From positions 1-64,000 of the forward strand of contig JAPNUR010000006.1 of NCBI GenBank assembly GCA_026627385.1: a stretch of DNA of 64,000 nt. The letters are read 5' to 3'. The notes beneath the pieces were generated by a model that saw only the letters and a program-made list of their open reading frames with translations, was not told the DNA's origin and searched no databases. The translations under genes were made by a program, and so were the position numbers. Source of the DNA: Bacillota bacterium. GTDB taxonomy: Bacteria > Bacillota > Sulfobacillia > Sulfobacillales > Sulfobacillaceae. This document shows, piece by piece, positions 25,583 through 34,096 of the stretch (position 1 is its first letter; each line of letters opens with the position of its first letter).

Positions 25583-26050
25583 ATGAGTTTGTTACCTGTG
25601 CGTCGGAGCACGCGTACCACGTCGTCCGATCCGTTAGTGCAGCTGCAAAATGATGTCAACGAACTCTTTGACCGCGTTTTCCGGGGTTGGGGGTTCTACG
25701 ATCCCTTGGAACTTCGCTCCGTGCTGACACCGGCCTTGGACATGGAGGAGGATGACGGTCACTATTACCTGCACATGGATGTCCCTGGCGTCGACGCGCG
25801 CGACATTTCCGTAGAGGTGGACAATGGGTTACTTACCATTAGTGGGGAAAAGCGCGAAGAACGCGAAAAAGGGTCGCGCCGGTCGCGGACCAGCGAGCGG
25901 TATTACGGGCGATTCTATCGCGAAGTGTCTTTGCCCCAAGATGCTGATGTCGACCAGCTGAAGGCGGAGTTAAAGCGCGGGGTGCTGACGATCACCCTCC
26001 CAAAGACGAAATCATCCAGCCGCCGGGTGATTCAAGTGGAAGGCGAATAA
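25583..26050 (+). CDS. Hsp20 small heat-shock protein
   Basis: 155 aa alpha-crystallin-domain chaperone that binds unfolding proteins without ATP. Residues about 48-145 form the domain: LTPALDMEEDDGHYYLHMDV, then GVDARDISVEVDNGLLTISG and FYREVSLPQDADVDQLKAEL, closing with GVLTITLPK. ATG 25583 follows AAAGGAGGGG; upstream in-frame codons lie before or in the promoter and are not coding. It is a single-gene unit between a strong promoter and a strong terminator. Confidence 0.93.
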   Translation: MSLLPVRRSTRTTSSDPLVQLQNDVNELFDRVFRGWGFYDPLELRSVLTPALDMEEDDGHYYLHMDVPGVDARDISVEVDNGLLTISGEKREEREKGSRRSRTSERYYGRFYREVSLPQDADVDQLKAELKRGVLTITLPKTKSSSRRVIQVEGE

Positions 26051-26051
26051 C

Positions 26052-26086
26052 AAAAAGGCCTCCCCGACATTCGGGGAGGCCTTTTT
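26052..26086. terminator. Bidirectional terminator
   Basis: A 16-bp perfect stem (26052-26067 with 26071-26086, core GGCCTCCCCGA and TCGGGGAGGCC) is flanked by AAAAA and TTTTT, so it can end transcription of the Hsp20 gene and of the convergent flavin-binding protein gene. Confidence 0.92.
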
Positions 26087-26096
26087 GGGCTTGCCG

Positions 26097-26762
26097 TCAC
26101 GACTCGGATTGAGCGCGTTTAAGCCATTCGGTTAAATAAGCAGGGAAGGGAATGCTGGGAGATTGTCCAGGATCAGGAACCGGCTCCCCTAACACGAGTT
26201 TGGTTGGTACGACTCCGGCCCATGTGTTTCGCCCCAGATCGTCGGCATCGTCTGCCGGAGGACCGGATCGCACTTTGGCCGCGGCATGGTCAATGGGGAT
26301 GGCAAACATGCGGGTGGTTCTAAGTTCTCGTTCACTTGGCTGACGGGCATCTTGCCAGCGGCCAGGCACCACTTTATGGGCAAAGGCTTCAAAGACCCGC
26401 TGCTTTTCATTGGTATCCACGACCTCTCGAGGACGGCCAAAAACCACTACGGACCGATAATTAGCCGAATGGTTGAACCATGAGCGCGCTAGCACCCATC
26501 CGTCAAGGAGGGTGACGGCCACGGCGACCGGGCTTCCTTCAGCCAACTCCTGAAAGAAGCCCGTGGCCACCGCGCCATGAATAAAGATGTCGGAGGCAAT
26601 CCTGACGTGAAACGTAGGGAGCACCAAAGGCATCCCATCGCGTACAACGGCGACGTGGCAGTACGGGGCAGCGTCAATGATCGCGTGGATGGTTTCGGCA
26701 TCGTAGTGGCCGCGCTCCGGGTGCCGACGTATGGTGACGGGGGGCAGTTCTTGGCCTTTCAT
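26097..26762 (-). CDS. Pyridoxamine 5'-phosphate oxidase-like flavin protein
   Basis: 221 aa FMN-binding split-barrel protein. Family parts: TIRRHPERGHYDAETIHAII at the N-terminus, YCHVAVVRDGMPLVLPTFHV, HGAVATGFFQEL and SANYRSVVVFGRPREV, with FPAYLTEWLKR near the end. This is the Nim/YkgC-like group often annotated as flavin-nucleotide-binding protein; catalytic role unknown. Transcribed alone, convergent to Hsp20. Confidence 0.82.
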   Translation of the reverse strand: MKGQELPPVTIRRHPERGHYDAETIHAIIDAAPYCHVAVVRDGMPLVLPTFHVRIASDIFIHGAVATGFFQELAEGSPVAVAVTLLDGWVLARSWFNHSANYRSVVVFGRPREVVDTNEKQRVFEAFAHKVVPGRWQDARQPSERELRTTRMFAIPIDHAAAKVRSGPPADDADDLGRNTWAGVVPTKLVLGEPVPDPGQSPSIPFPAYLTEWLKRAQSES

Positions 26763-27232
26763 ATCGAAACCCCTTCCATTTCTCGTTGCACTCTATCATG
26801 GCGAATTTGTGGCGATGAGTCTATGTCTTAGATGTCCCACGGGAGGCCGGCTGAATGCGTCAGCCATCACGAGGTCAAGCAGACATTTTCGCAGGGCTTT
26901 TAAGGAACGTCATCTGGTGACGGCCTGCACCCGAAGGACCCATCGCCCTGCAGGAGGAAGGATATTGGGCGACATGGCAGTCAAGGGGCAGAGTCTGGGC
27001 GGCCAAAAATGCCCCCATACCCCAGGCAAACGGCCCCCCGGTCTCGCGTGGGCGAAGAGGGACCGCCAAAGAGAACCCTTTTCACGAGCACCTCGCCCCG
27101 GTAATGTCAAATGTTGCAAGAAGATTCTTCACTGCGAGGGAAGTGGACACGCCTGCCTGGACTGACGCGTGCCATTGACTTTCTTATCCCAGCTCTTTCA
27201 AGCTCCGACCGTATTGTGGCGCGGTGCGTATT
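26763..27232. other. Intergenic region with no recognised gene
   Basis: About 470 nt. Short open frames occur on both strands, but none resembles a known protein or has a good ribosome-binding site, and base composition by codon position looks random. No repeat or RNA element recognised. Confidence 0.4.
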
Positions 27233-28498
27233 TTACAACTCTGATGCAATGAAGTTGGCCACGGGGATGCCCCACTCGGGGACCTTCCCTTTATAGCGAA
27301 AGAACAGGTCTTTGTACTGCATCTTGAGAAAATATGCCACCCGCGATCCGGCTCTCAATTGCTCGAGGGTCCCACCATACCAGGTATCCGAATTGATGAA
27401 AAAGGCTCGTTTGTCGCCCATATCCCCTAAGCAATTGACGACAAAGTGGGGTGGGATATTCGCTACCGCCGGATCCAAACGTCCGACGTCCATGGCGATT
27501 TGCTTGGCGGCCATGTCAGCCGTAATGTGGGCCAAGTACCCGAGTTTTGGCACCACCACGGCCGCGGCGTCGCCACAGGCGAGGACATTCCGGTAGCGGG
27601 GATGCCGCATTGTCATGTCCGTGAGCACAAATCCTTGATCGTCTACAATCGGCGTACCCTTCATGAACGCATGGGGGCGCCAATCTGGGAAGACAATTTT
27701 TAACTCGGCCTCCAAAGACGAGCCGTCGGCAAACTCAATTCCCTCTGCGGTCAACCGGCGAATGCCTCTGACGTTATTCTTGTAGTGGACGCCGGCTTCG
27801 GCGGCCATTTTAAGAAGGGCGGAAACATTGTTTAGGCCGGCATCTTCGGCGATCGTTTCGCCGGGGGTAAACACGGTAAGGGAGCCAGCGCTACGAGGAT
27901 GGTGACGTCTTAACCATGCTAACATGGAAAACGTCATTTCCACCGGCGGTCCTTCGCAGGCAGCACTAGCCATGGGAACCAGGTTTTGAGTCATGGTTCC
28001 TTGGTGAAAGAGGTCAGATCCGATCACAACGGGGCCGCCGCGATATTCCTGGTGCAGGTATTGCCTGAGCCGTTCCCCGTAGTAGGTGTCGCTCACCGTA
28101 TGCCCAAACTCTGCAAACCCTTCAATGGCGTCATAGGCCAAACGCGTGCCCAACGCAAAGACGACATAGTCGTAATGCAGTCGCTCGTACGCGGCCCCCG
28201 GCCGTTCGGTGGGCACGTATTCGACCGTCTGCTGATCGACGTCAAATGTCATCACCTCGCCTTGAACAAATCGAATGCGATCTTCCGCCAGCGGGTGGAT
28301 AATATCCATGTGCATGGTTAACGCGGGATTGCGGTTGTAGTCCAGAATTTCCGACGGGATGTTAGGGACAAAGAGCAAATAATTCTTTCGGTCGATGACT
28401 GTAATCTCTACGTCGTCGCCGGCATATTCGCGAAGTTTCTGGGCCGCTGCCAGCCCCGCAAAATTGCTACCCAGTACCACAATGGAGGGTTTAGTCAT
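27233..28498 (-). CDS. Sulfide:quinone oxidoreductase-like FAD enzyme
   Basis: About 421 aa, two-dinucleotide-binding-domain flavoprotein. FAD-binding starts at IVVLGSNFAGLAAAQKL, then TVIDRKNYLLFVPNIPSEI, VFALGTRLAYDAIEGFAEF, and the late FAD motif NVLACGDAAAVVVPKLGYLA. Cysteines lie in SAACEGPPVEM and VVNCLGDMGD, near the redox-active positions of SQR proteins, so sulfide or sulfur-compound oxidation feeding quinone is likely. A type II NADH dehydrogenase is the alternative. ATG 28498 is used; the 13 residues before it in frame have no conservation. A promoter is visible upstream. Confidence 0.78.
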   Translation of the reverse strand: MTKPSIVVLGSNFAGLAAAQKLREYAGDDVEITVIDRKNYLLFVPNIPSEILDYNRNPALTMHMDIIHPLAEDRIRFVQGEVMTFDVDQQTVEYVPTERPGAAYERLHYDYVVFALGTRLAYDAIEGFAEFGHTVSDTYYGERLRQYLHQEYRGGPVVIGSDLFHQGTMTQNLVPMASAACEGPPVEMTFSMLAWLRRHHPRSAGSLTVFTPGETIAEDAGLNNVSALLKMAAEAGVHYKNNVRGIRRLTAEGIEFADGSSLEAELKIVFPDWRPHAFMKGTPIVDDQGFVLTDMTMRHPRYRNVLACGDAAAVVVPKLGYLAHITADMAAKQIAMDVGRLDPAVANIPPHFVVNCLGDMGDKRAFFINSDTWYGGTLEQLRAGSRVAYFLKMQYKDLFFRYKGKVPEWGIPVANFIASEL

Positions 28499-28541
28499 TA
28501 AGCACCTCATTTCGTTAGGCATAAACCGCCGAGTCACTCAA

Positions 28542-28570
28542 ATCATACCGTATAACCGTGTTTCTCACAA
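28542..28570 (-). promoter_or_regulatory. Promoter of the SQR-like gene
   Basis: On the minus strand TTGTGA (28570-28565) and TATGAT (28547-28542) are 17 nt apart, about 45 nt upstream of the start codon. Confidence 0.65.
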
Positions 28571-28768
28571 TTTGGCGATAGGGGTAGGCGGCCCTGCTAA
28601 ATAGAGAAGACGCGCGCAAGGTCTTGCATAACGTGCGTTGCGACAGGGGGATGGGGCGGCTACGGTAGGCATCAGGTTGATCAACGATGGCGGACGGGGG
28701 TTTCCCCCAAACCAGGGTAGCAGGAAAATAACCAGGCGTCGCGAATAATGATTCCAGGAGGGAATGAT

Positions 28769-29095
28769 ATGGGAGAGGCCAAATCGTTTTATACCTTTTG
28801 GGTTGAATATCTACACCAACATGAGCTCCTGGCCACGAGGCTTTGGCACTTTGTCGGAACAAGTGCTGCATTAGTCTCCGCATTACTAGCACTCATTACC
28901 TGGCACTGGGTTTACCTGGTCGTTGCCTTTGTGGTATCGTACGGATGTTCTTGGATGGGGCATTTTTTCGTGGAAAAGAATCGTCCTGTCAGTTTTCGCC
29001 ACCCCATTTGGTCGCTGAGGGCCGATCTCTTGCTATTCCAAATGATGTTGACGCGCGGTTTGACGGAGAGTATCAACACCTTTAAACTCCTCTAG
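28769..29095 (+). CDS. DUF962/Mpo1-like membrane protein
   Basis: 108 aa. Starts with SFYTFWVEYLHQH, and carries LWHFVGTSAALVSALLALIT and SWMGHFFVEKNRPVSFRHP, the DUF962 His signatures; the region between is a hairpin of two transmembrane helices. Yeast Mpo1, of this family, is an iron-dependent fatty-acid alpha-dioxygenase, and the four His seen here fit that chemistry. Bacterial function is not established. AGGAGGG precedes the start. Confidence 0.85.
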   Translation: MGEAKSFYTFWVEYLHQHELLATRLWHFVGTSAALVSALLALITWHWVYLVVAFVVSYGCSWMGHFFVEKNRPVSFRHPIWSLRADLLLFQMMLTRGLTESINTFKLL

Positions 29096-29283
29096 AATGT
29101 TATCCATAATGCGGTCGATGAATGTCTGGTCAGGGCGGGGCCAAGGTTCGACAGCGGGAAGATCGTTGGTGGATTCTTACGTTAGACGGGACGTGGGAAG
29201 CACGCGAGTAGCAAGCGGGTTTGCTGCCCATGCTATCGGTGGCAACCACGCGCTACGCCATTGGCGAAAGAGGTGACGAGATG

Positions 29284-29664
29284 ATGGTGCAGTTAAACCA
29301 CACAATTGTGGCCAGCCGCGACAAGAAAGCGTCCGCTGAGTTTTTAAGCCGTATTCTAGGACTCGGCCCCCCGGTGCCATTTGCGCACTTTATGACAGTG
29401 ATGTTGGACAACGGGGTATCGCTTGATTTCGACGAGGCCGAGGAGGTTGTTCCCCAGCATTACGCGTTTTTAGTCAGCGATGACGCATTTGACCCCATCT
29501 TTGAGCGCATAAAACGAGAGCACATCCCCTTTTGGGCGGATCCAGGTCACCGACGTCCTAACGAAATCAATACGCGCGATCAGGGCCGGGGCTTCTATTT
29601 CCGGGACCCCAATGGTCACAATATGGAGATCCTGACGCGGCCTTATGGTTCAGGACGATCGTAA
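29284..29664 (+). CDS. VOC family protein (glyoxalase-like)
   Basis: About 126 aa vicinal-oxygen-chelate fold protein: LNHTIVASRDKKASAEFLSR, HFMTVMLDNGVSLDFDE, HYAFLVSDDAFDPIFERI and the closing GRGFYFRDPNGHNMEILTRP, with metal-ligand His and Glu at the usual strand ends. Substrate unknown; relatives include extradiol dioxygenases and glyoxalases. ATG 29281 or 29284 are equally possible. Confidence 0.83.
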   Translation: MVQLNHTIVASRDKKASAEFLSRILGLGPPVPFAHFMTVMLDNGVSLDFDEAEEVVPQHYAFLVSDDAFDPIFERIKREHIPFWADPGHRRPNEINTRDQGRGFYFRDPNGHNMEILTRPYGSGRS

Positions 29665-29676
29665 CCCGCCAAAAAG

Positions 29677-30885
29677 TCAGAGATATAGCCGATGCGCGCG
29701 CGTGCTATCCAGGGCCCGGGCCTCAGGATGCACCGCTAACGCGATAGCCGCACCAACCGCAGTGACCGCCAGACTTAAGTAACGGTACAAAATTCCGAGG
29801 AAGAAGACATGATTGACGTACCACCCGGTGGCGGGCGAGCGACTGGTGACCAAGTGCAGCACGGTAAAGGAATTGACGTAATCGGTCAGGCCGGCTAAGG
29901 CGAGCACGATATATGTCCAGACCGGCCACTCGGCCATGATGGCGAGGACAAAAAGCCATAAGGTGTACTGGGGCGAGTACACTTTATTGACAAAGAGGAA
30001 TACCGCAAAGCTGAGGGCCGCGGCATCGACTACACGCCCGCCCCGGTAGACCCGCCACATCAAAAATAGGACGGTAAGCACCACGACTACGAGCGAAAAC
30101 ACGTTGGCTTGAGCGATGGTAATGCCGTGAATCCATTCGTTAGCATAAATGTCAGCTCCCAGGCCCCGACCGGCATTATACGTGAAGAAATACGACCAAT
30201 TGGCGAAGTTGCCGACCGCAAAAGGACCGTTGATGACCACCGCGGCCGCGAGAAACGTGATGACCATGCGCCCGAGTGTGCGTGTCTCGCGCCGGCGCCA
30301 AAGATCTGCCACGATAAAGGGCAGGAAAAAGACCGGGAACAGCTTGGCAAAGACCCCGAGCGCGAACCAAATGGCGCTGGCGACATAGTGCTGGCGCTGG
30401 TAGGTAAAGTAACCCAGGACCATGAAGGCAATGCCGAGCAAATCCCAGTTCAACAAACCGTAGACCAGCAGCAAGGGCAAAAGGCCAAAGAACACCGCGG
30501 TTTCGGGAATCAAGCGCTCTAATAGCCAGTAAATCATGAGCGCGATCAGCCAAAAAATGACAAACGTGACAAAAAAGTATAGTTGAATGCCGTGGCCTAA
30601 AGCTGCCAAAGTCATAAAGAGTCCGGTAATCACTGGATATTCGATGCGATTGTGGATATAAGGGACCAGGTGTAAATAGAGAAATCGCGTTTGGTACAGC
30701 TTGACGATGTCTGAATACGCCAGATTCCGATACGACCACGCATTATAACGGTTAACCAATAAAAGCCCATGGCGCACGAGCGAATGCGGGGGCCTCAGGC
30801 GTAGATACGCCCACGTCATCCAGACGGTGATGGATACGAAGGCAATGAACCGTTTGAACCATGGTTGTGTCATCGTCAACGACAT
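29677..30885 (-). CDS. GT-C fold membrane glycosyltransferase (DUF2029/GT87-like)
   Basis: 402 aa integral membrane protein with about ten hydrophobic segments (for example LYFFVTFVIFWLIALMIYWL and FGLLPLLLVYGLLNWDLLG). The NWDLLGIAFMVLGYFTY and FALGVFAKLFPVFFLPF regions match the mannosyltransferase family that uses polyprenyl-phosphate sugars (GT87/DUF2029). A role in cell-surface glycan or lipoglycan synthesis is inferred. Single gene, transcribed away from the secreted protein at 31117. Confidence 0.8.
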   Translation of the reverse strand: MSLTMTQPWFKRFIAFVSITVWMTWAYLRLRPPHSLVRHGLLLVNRYNAWSYRNLAYSDIVKLYQTRFLYLHLVPYIHNRIEYPVITGLFMTLAALGHGIQLYFFVTFVIFWLIALMIYWLLERLIPETAVFFGLLPLLLVYGLLNWDLLGIAFMVLGYFTYQRQHYVASAIWFALGVFAKLFPVFFLPFIVADLWRRRETRTLGRMVITFLAAAVVINGPFAVGNFANWSYFFTYNAGRGLGADIYANEWIHGITIAQANVFSLVVVVLTVLFLMWRVYRGGRVVDAAALSFAVFLFVNKVYSPQYTLWLFVLAIMAEWPVWTYIVLALAGLTDYVNSFTVLHLVTSRSPATGWYVNHVFFLGILYRYLSLAVTAVGAAIALAVHPEARALDSTRAHRLYL

Positions 30886-30993
30886 AAAAACCCCTCAGTA
30901 GTCGTAATCCATCGAGGATTTCCCGATGGTGGTGCATCAGCATTCCCTATAGCATAACGGCAGTCAGCGAACCAAAGTTGCATGGAACGACAG

Positions 30994-31011
30994 GGTCAGG
31001 GATCCCTGACC
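30994..31011. repeat. 18-bp perfect palindrome
   Basis: GGTCAGG-GATC-CCTGACC reads identically on both strands and lies in the divergent region between genes at 29677-30885 and 31117-31665. It could be an operator for a dimeric regulator or a transcribed hairpin. Confidence 0.5.
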
Positions 31012-31116
31012 ATGATACCGGAAGCGCAGCGACTTGGACAGATTGAGCTCGTCATCCGAACCCAGTCCGCATAAACAGGTGTCCTTTCCATATACATCGG
31101 ATGAGGAGGCGAAGCC

Positions 31117-31665
31117 ATGCAAAGCCAAGGGCCAAAGCTTATCTGGGCCGTGGTGGCCCTGGCGGTCCTGTTCGTCGGTGTCATGGTCCTGACCCAAAAC
31201 AGCAACCCTAACGCCATTGGCAATATGCCGGGACCTGTGCAGGAGGTCCTCGACACGCCCACATTGTCAGGAAACGATATTGCGGACAACATTCTCACCG
31301 TGACGGGCAATGAATCGTACATTGGCCAGGATATCATGCCAGGCGACTATAGTTATGGGCCGGCCGATGATCAAGGGAATAATACGTACTACGTCAATTT
31401 TAACGTGCCGGTGAATTTGGCGGGGATCGCGAAACAATTGGGCTATCATCCGGCAATCTATACCAGCGACATCTCGTCCGGGAACGAAACAGACACGACC
31501 ACTACTGCGTACGATGATTACGTCAACATTCTGCCCTTGCCTAACGAGGCCTTTGACCGCTTGTATTTTGATCCAAACACCCACATGGCGGAGTTTTCCT
31601 TTAAGCTCAACGCCGACGGGACCGTCATGGATGAATCCTGGGACGCCGTAGCCGTCAACAGTTGA
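31117..31665 (+). CDS. Secreted or membrane-anchored protein of unknown function
   Basis: 182 aa, not recognised. Residues about 8-26 (IWAVVALAVLFVGVMVLTQ) form a signal anchor without a lipobox. The exported part is acidic, rich in Asn, Thr and Tyr, and has no cysteines, for example NTYYVNFNVPVNLAGIAKQ. Low cysteine and acidic character would suit an exterior protein of an acidophile, but that is speculation. A GAGGAGG ribosome-binding site precedes the ATG. It stands alone between a palindrome and the PLP enzyme gene. Confidence 0.7.
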   Translation: MQSQGPKLIWAVVALAVLFVGVMVLTQNSNPNAIGNMPGPVQEVLDTPTLSGNDIADNILTVTGNESYIGQDIMPGDYSYGPADDQGNNTYYVNFNVPVNLAGIAKQLGYHPAIYTSDISSGNETDTTTTAYDDYVNILPLPNEAFDRLYFDPNTHMAEFSFKLNADGTVMDESWDAVAVNS

Positions 31666-31693
31666 GGTCCGCTACTTTTCAATTCTCCCGCAG

Positions 31694-31717
31694 CCTGGTT
31701 AAATGAAAATAACCAGG
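31694..31717 (+). promoter_or_regulatory. Hairpin overlapping ribosome-binding site
   Basis: CCTGGTT (31694-31700) and AACCAGG (31711-31717) are perfectly complementary around an A-rich 10-nt loop. The AGGAGG ribosome-binding site (31715-31720) for GTG 31728 begins in the 3' arm. Confidence 0.5.
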
Positions 31718-31727
31718 AGGGAGATTT

Positions 31728-32897
31728 GTGCCACAGCCACAGGGTTTCAACACGCGCGCGATTCATGTCGGGCAAGCCCCTGACCCCGTTACGGGAGCCA
31801 CCATTCCCCCGCTCTACTTGTCCACGACTTACACGCAGCCCGCGTTAGGACAGCATTTAGGATATGAATATGGGCGCAACGACAACCCGACGCGGCAGGC
31901 GTTAGAGGAAGCCCTAGCGTCACTCGAAGAGGGGATTGGCGCCGTCACCTACGCCTCTGGCATGGCCGCGAGCGATGCGGTGCTGCGCACCTTGCAGCCG
32001 GGCGACCGCGTGGTTGCGTCCGACGACTTATATGGCGGTGTCTATCGCCTGCTTGAACGCGTTTATCGTCCGCAAGGGATTGCCACGACCTATGTGGATG
32101 CATTGAACGCGGATGCACTGAAGACGGCATTGAAGGAAACCGCTCCGCGCTTGGTGTGGATTGAGAGCCCGTCCAATCCCCTCCTTAAGGTGATTGACAT
32201 TGCCCACGTGGGCAGCTTGTGTCGCCAATATGGGGCAACGCTCGTGGTGGACAACACCTTTGCATCGCCCTTCAATCAAACGCCGTTAACGTTAGGCGCG
32301 GATATTGTGGTCCATTCGACAACGAAATATATTGGCGGCCATTCCGACGTGATGGGCGGGGCGGTGGTCGTTAAAGATCGCGCGCTGTACGAAACCTTGC
32401 GATTCATTCGTAACGCGGCGGGGGCGACGCTGGGGCCGTTTGAAGCCTGGTTGACATTGCGGGGATTAAAAACGCTGGGCTTGCGCATGCGGCAGCATGC
32501 GGAAAATGCGGCGCAAGTGGCCGAATTTTTGGCTCACCATCCCTTGGTGGAGACCGTCTATTATCCCGCTTTTCAAGGGGAGTTGACCCAGCGCCAAATG
32601 AAGACACCAGGCGGCATGGTGAGTTTTCGCCTGAAAGTGGACGCGCAGCGCTCGGCCTACGAGGTCGTCAAATTAGTCCTCGACCGCTTTCGACTGTTTT
32701 CTCTCGCGGAGAGTTTGGGAGGTGTGGAATCGTTGGTGGGCCATCCGGCTACGATGACTCACGCGGCGCTCAGCCCCCAAGAGCGGGCCCAACGGGGAAT
32801 TTTGGATACGGTGATTCGGCTGTCGGTGGGGATTGAGGACGTGAACGATTTGTTGACTGATTTGGCCCAGGCATTAAACGGGGCGCTACCGACGTGA
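31728..32897 (+). CDS. Cystathionine gamma-lyase/synthase-type PLP enzyme
   Basis: 389 aa trans-sulfuration family enzyme. FNTRAIHVGQAPDPVTGA start, YASGMAASDAVL near residue 80, WIESPSNPLLKVID near 150, VVDNTFASPF near 178 and the PLP Lys in HSTTKYIGGHSDVMGG near 205. SLAESLGGVESLVGHPATMT near 330 is typical of cystathionine lyases and synthases. Starts at GTG after AGGAGG. No S-box is present here, unlike the paralogue at 11.2 kb, which suggests the two work in opposite directions of the Met/Cys interchange; this is inference. Confidence 0.9.
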   Translation: MPQPQGFNTRAIHVGQAPDPVTGATIPPLYLSTTYTQPALGQHLGYEYGRNDNPTRQALEEALASLEEGIGAVTYASGMAASDAVLRTLQPGDRVVASDDLYGGVYRLLERVYRPQGIATTYVDALNADALKTALKETAPRLVWIESPSNPLLKVIDIAHVGSLCRQYGATLVVDNTFASPFNQTPLTLGADIVVHSTTKYIGGHSDVMGGAVVVKDRALYETLRFIRNAAGATLGPFEAWLTLRGLKTLGLRMRQHAENAAQVAEFLAHHPLVETVYYPAFQGELTQRQMKTPGGMVSFRLKVDAQRSAYEVVKLVLDRFRLFSLAESLGGVESLVGHPATMTHAALSPQERAQRGILDTVIRLSVGIEDVNDLLTDLAQALNGALPT

Positions 32898-33304
32898 GTC
32901 AACGGCGCGCTTCCCTCGATGCGTGGGCGGTATTAGGGGTGCCGCCGGGGTCACCTCCTGACATGGTGCGCGCGCAGTACCTTCGGCTCGTGCGGCTTAA
33001 CCATCCCGACCGCTTCTCCGGGAATCCGGCCGAACAGGCGCGACACGAGGAGATTATGAAGCAGGTCACCTGGGCGTACCAGGAGATTGTCCAAGGCCGT
33101 GCCCCATCCGCGACCGCGGCGTCGCCAGGGCGCCCGGCACCTCCTAAACGGGCCCAGCCCTTTGATATCCAGGAGCTGCAGTGTCGTGCGCACGGCCGCT
33201 GGGCAGTGGGGTTTTGCACCATTTGCGGGACCGCCCTCTGTTCCCGGTGCGACGAGTCGCTGTCCGGCTATTGCGACAAGCACCGGCCCCGCGCCTGGTT
33301 CTAG
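32894..33304 (+). CDS. J-domain protein with C-terminal zinc-binding motif
   Basis: 136 aa. Residues about 8-65 form a J domain, with AWAVLGVPPGSPPDMVRAQY and the HPD tripeptide in LNHPDRFSG; J domains stimulate Hsp70. A Pro/Ala linker follows. The last 45 residues hold Cys and His pairs (CRAHGRWAVGFCTICG, LCSRCDESLSGYCDKH) resembling a B-box-like double zinc site. GTG 32894 overlaps the PLP gene stop by 4 nt and a PolB-like exonuclease gene follows 9 nt later, so the three are one operon. Partner and function unknown. Confidence 0.75.
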   Translation: MSQRRASLDAWAVLGVPPGSPPDMVRAQYLRLVRLNHPDRFSGNPAEQARHEEIMKQVTWAYQEIVQGRAPSATAASPGRPAPPKRAQPFDIQELQCRAHGRWAVGFCTICGTALCSRCDESLSGYCDKHRPRAWF

Positions 33305-33313
33305 AGGATAGCC

Positions 33314-34096
33314 ATGCGGTATTGGTTGATTTTTGATATCGAAACCATTCCTGATGCCGAGCTTGGCCGCCGGTGGCTGAAAGCGGGGCTGGACCAGCCG
33401 GACGCATTGGTGCGGCAAGCGATGCTTGACGCACGTCGTGCGGAAACGGGCCACAGTGATTTTCTGAAGCCTCCCTTTCACCAAATTGTGGCCATTGCTG
33501 CCGCGCTCATCGACGAAAGCGGGGACATCCGCCGGATCGGACCGTTGGGTCAAGCTGACGATGCTGAGGCGGTGTTGGTGCGCGATTTTTTTCACATCGT
33601 GGAGGAGGTCAAGCCGCGCTTGGTCGGCTGGAACAGCACCGCCTTTGATTTGCCTACGCTCATTTACCGGGCGATGCGCCACGAAATTGCGGTCCCCTTG
33701 TTTTATCGCATTGGCGAGCCGTATCACAGTTATCGCAAACGCTACGACGAAGAGCTGCACCTTGACCTCATGGATTTGTTGAGCGGATACGGAGCCTCGG
33801 CGCGCGTGAGCCTCGATGAGGCGGCCTTATTGCTGAATGTGCCGGGGAAGATGGGCGTCGACGGTCATCACGTCCTCGAACTCTACGAAACGGGGGCGCT
33901 GGAGCGCATCCGCCAGTATTGCACCCATGACGTGTTGACCACCACGTTGGTCTTCATGGCCTATGCCTTTCATCGTGGGTGGCTCACCCGCGAAGAGCGC
34001 GACCGACTGTGGCTGAGTGCACGCCGATGGGTGTGGGACGGACCAGACGACCTCTGGACCCCGTTTCGGGAGGCGTGGGAGTGGTTCCCGCGTTAG
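33314..34096 (+). CDS. Predicted 3'-5' exonuclease, PolB-like
   Basis: 260 aa DEDD-type exonuclease related to the proofreading domain of family B DNA polymerases. Exo I is FDIETIPD (residues 7-14) with D and E, Exo II VGWNSTAFDLPTLIYRAM near residue 106 and Exo III YCTHDVLTTTLVF near 199 with Tyr replaced by the CTHD form. No polymerase domain is present, so it acts alone or with a partner. Operon with the J-domain gene; its stop overlaps the convergent ytpB stop. Confidence 0.83.
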   Translation: MRYWLIFDIETIPDAELGRRWLKAGLDQPDALVRQAMLDARRAETGHSDFLKPPFHQIVAIAAALIDESGDIRRIGPLGQADDAEAVLVRDFFHIVEEVKPRLVGWNSTAFDLPTLIYRAMRHEIAVPLFYRIGEPYHSYRKRYDEELHLDLMDLLSGYGASARVSLDEAALLLNVPGKMGVDGHHVLELYETGALERIRQYCTHDVLTTTLVFMAYAFHRGWLTREERDRLWLSARRWVWDGPDDLWTPFREAWEWFPR

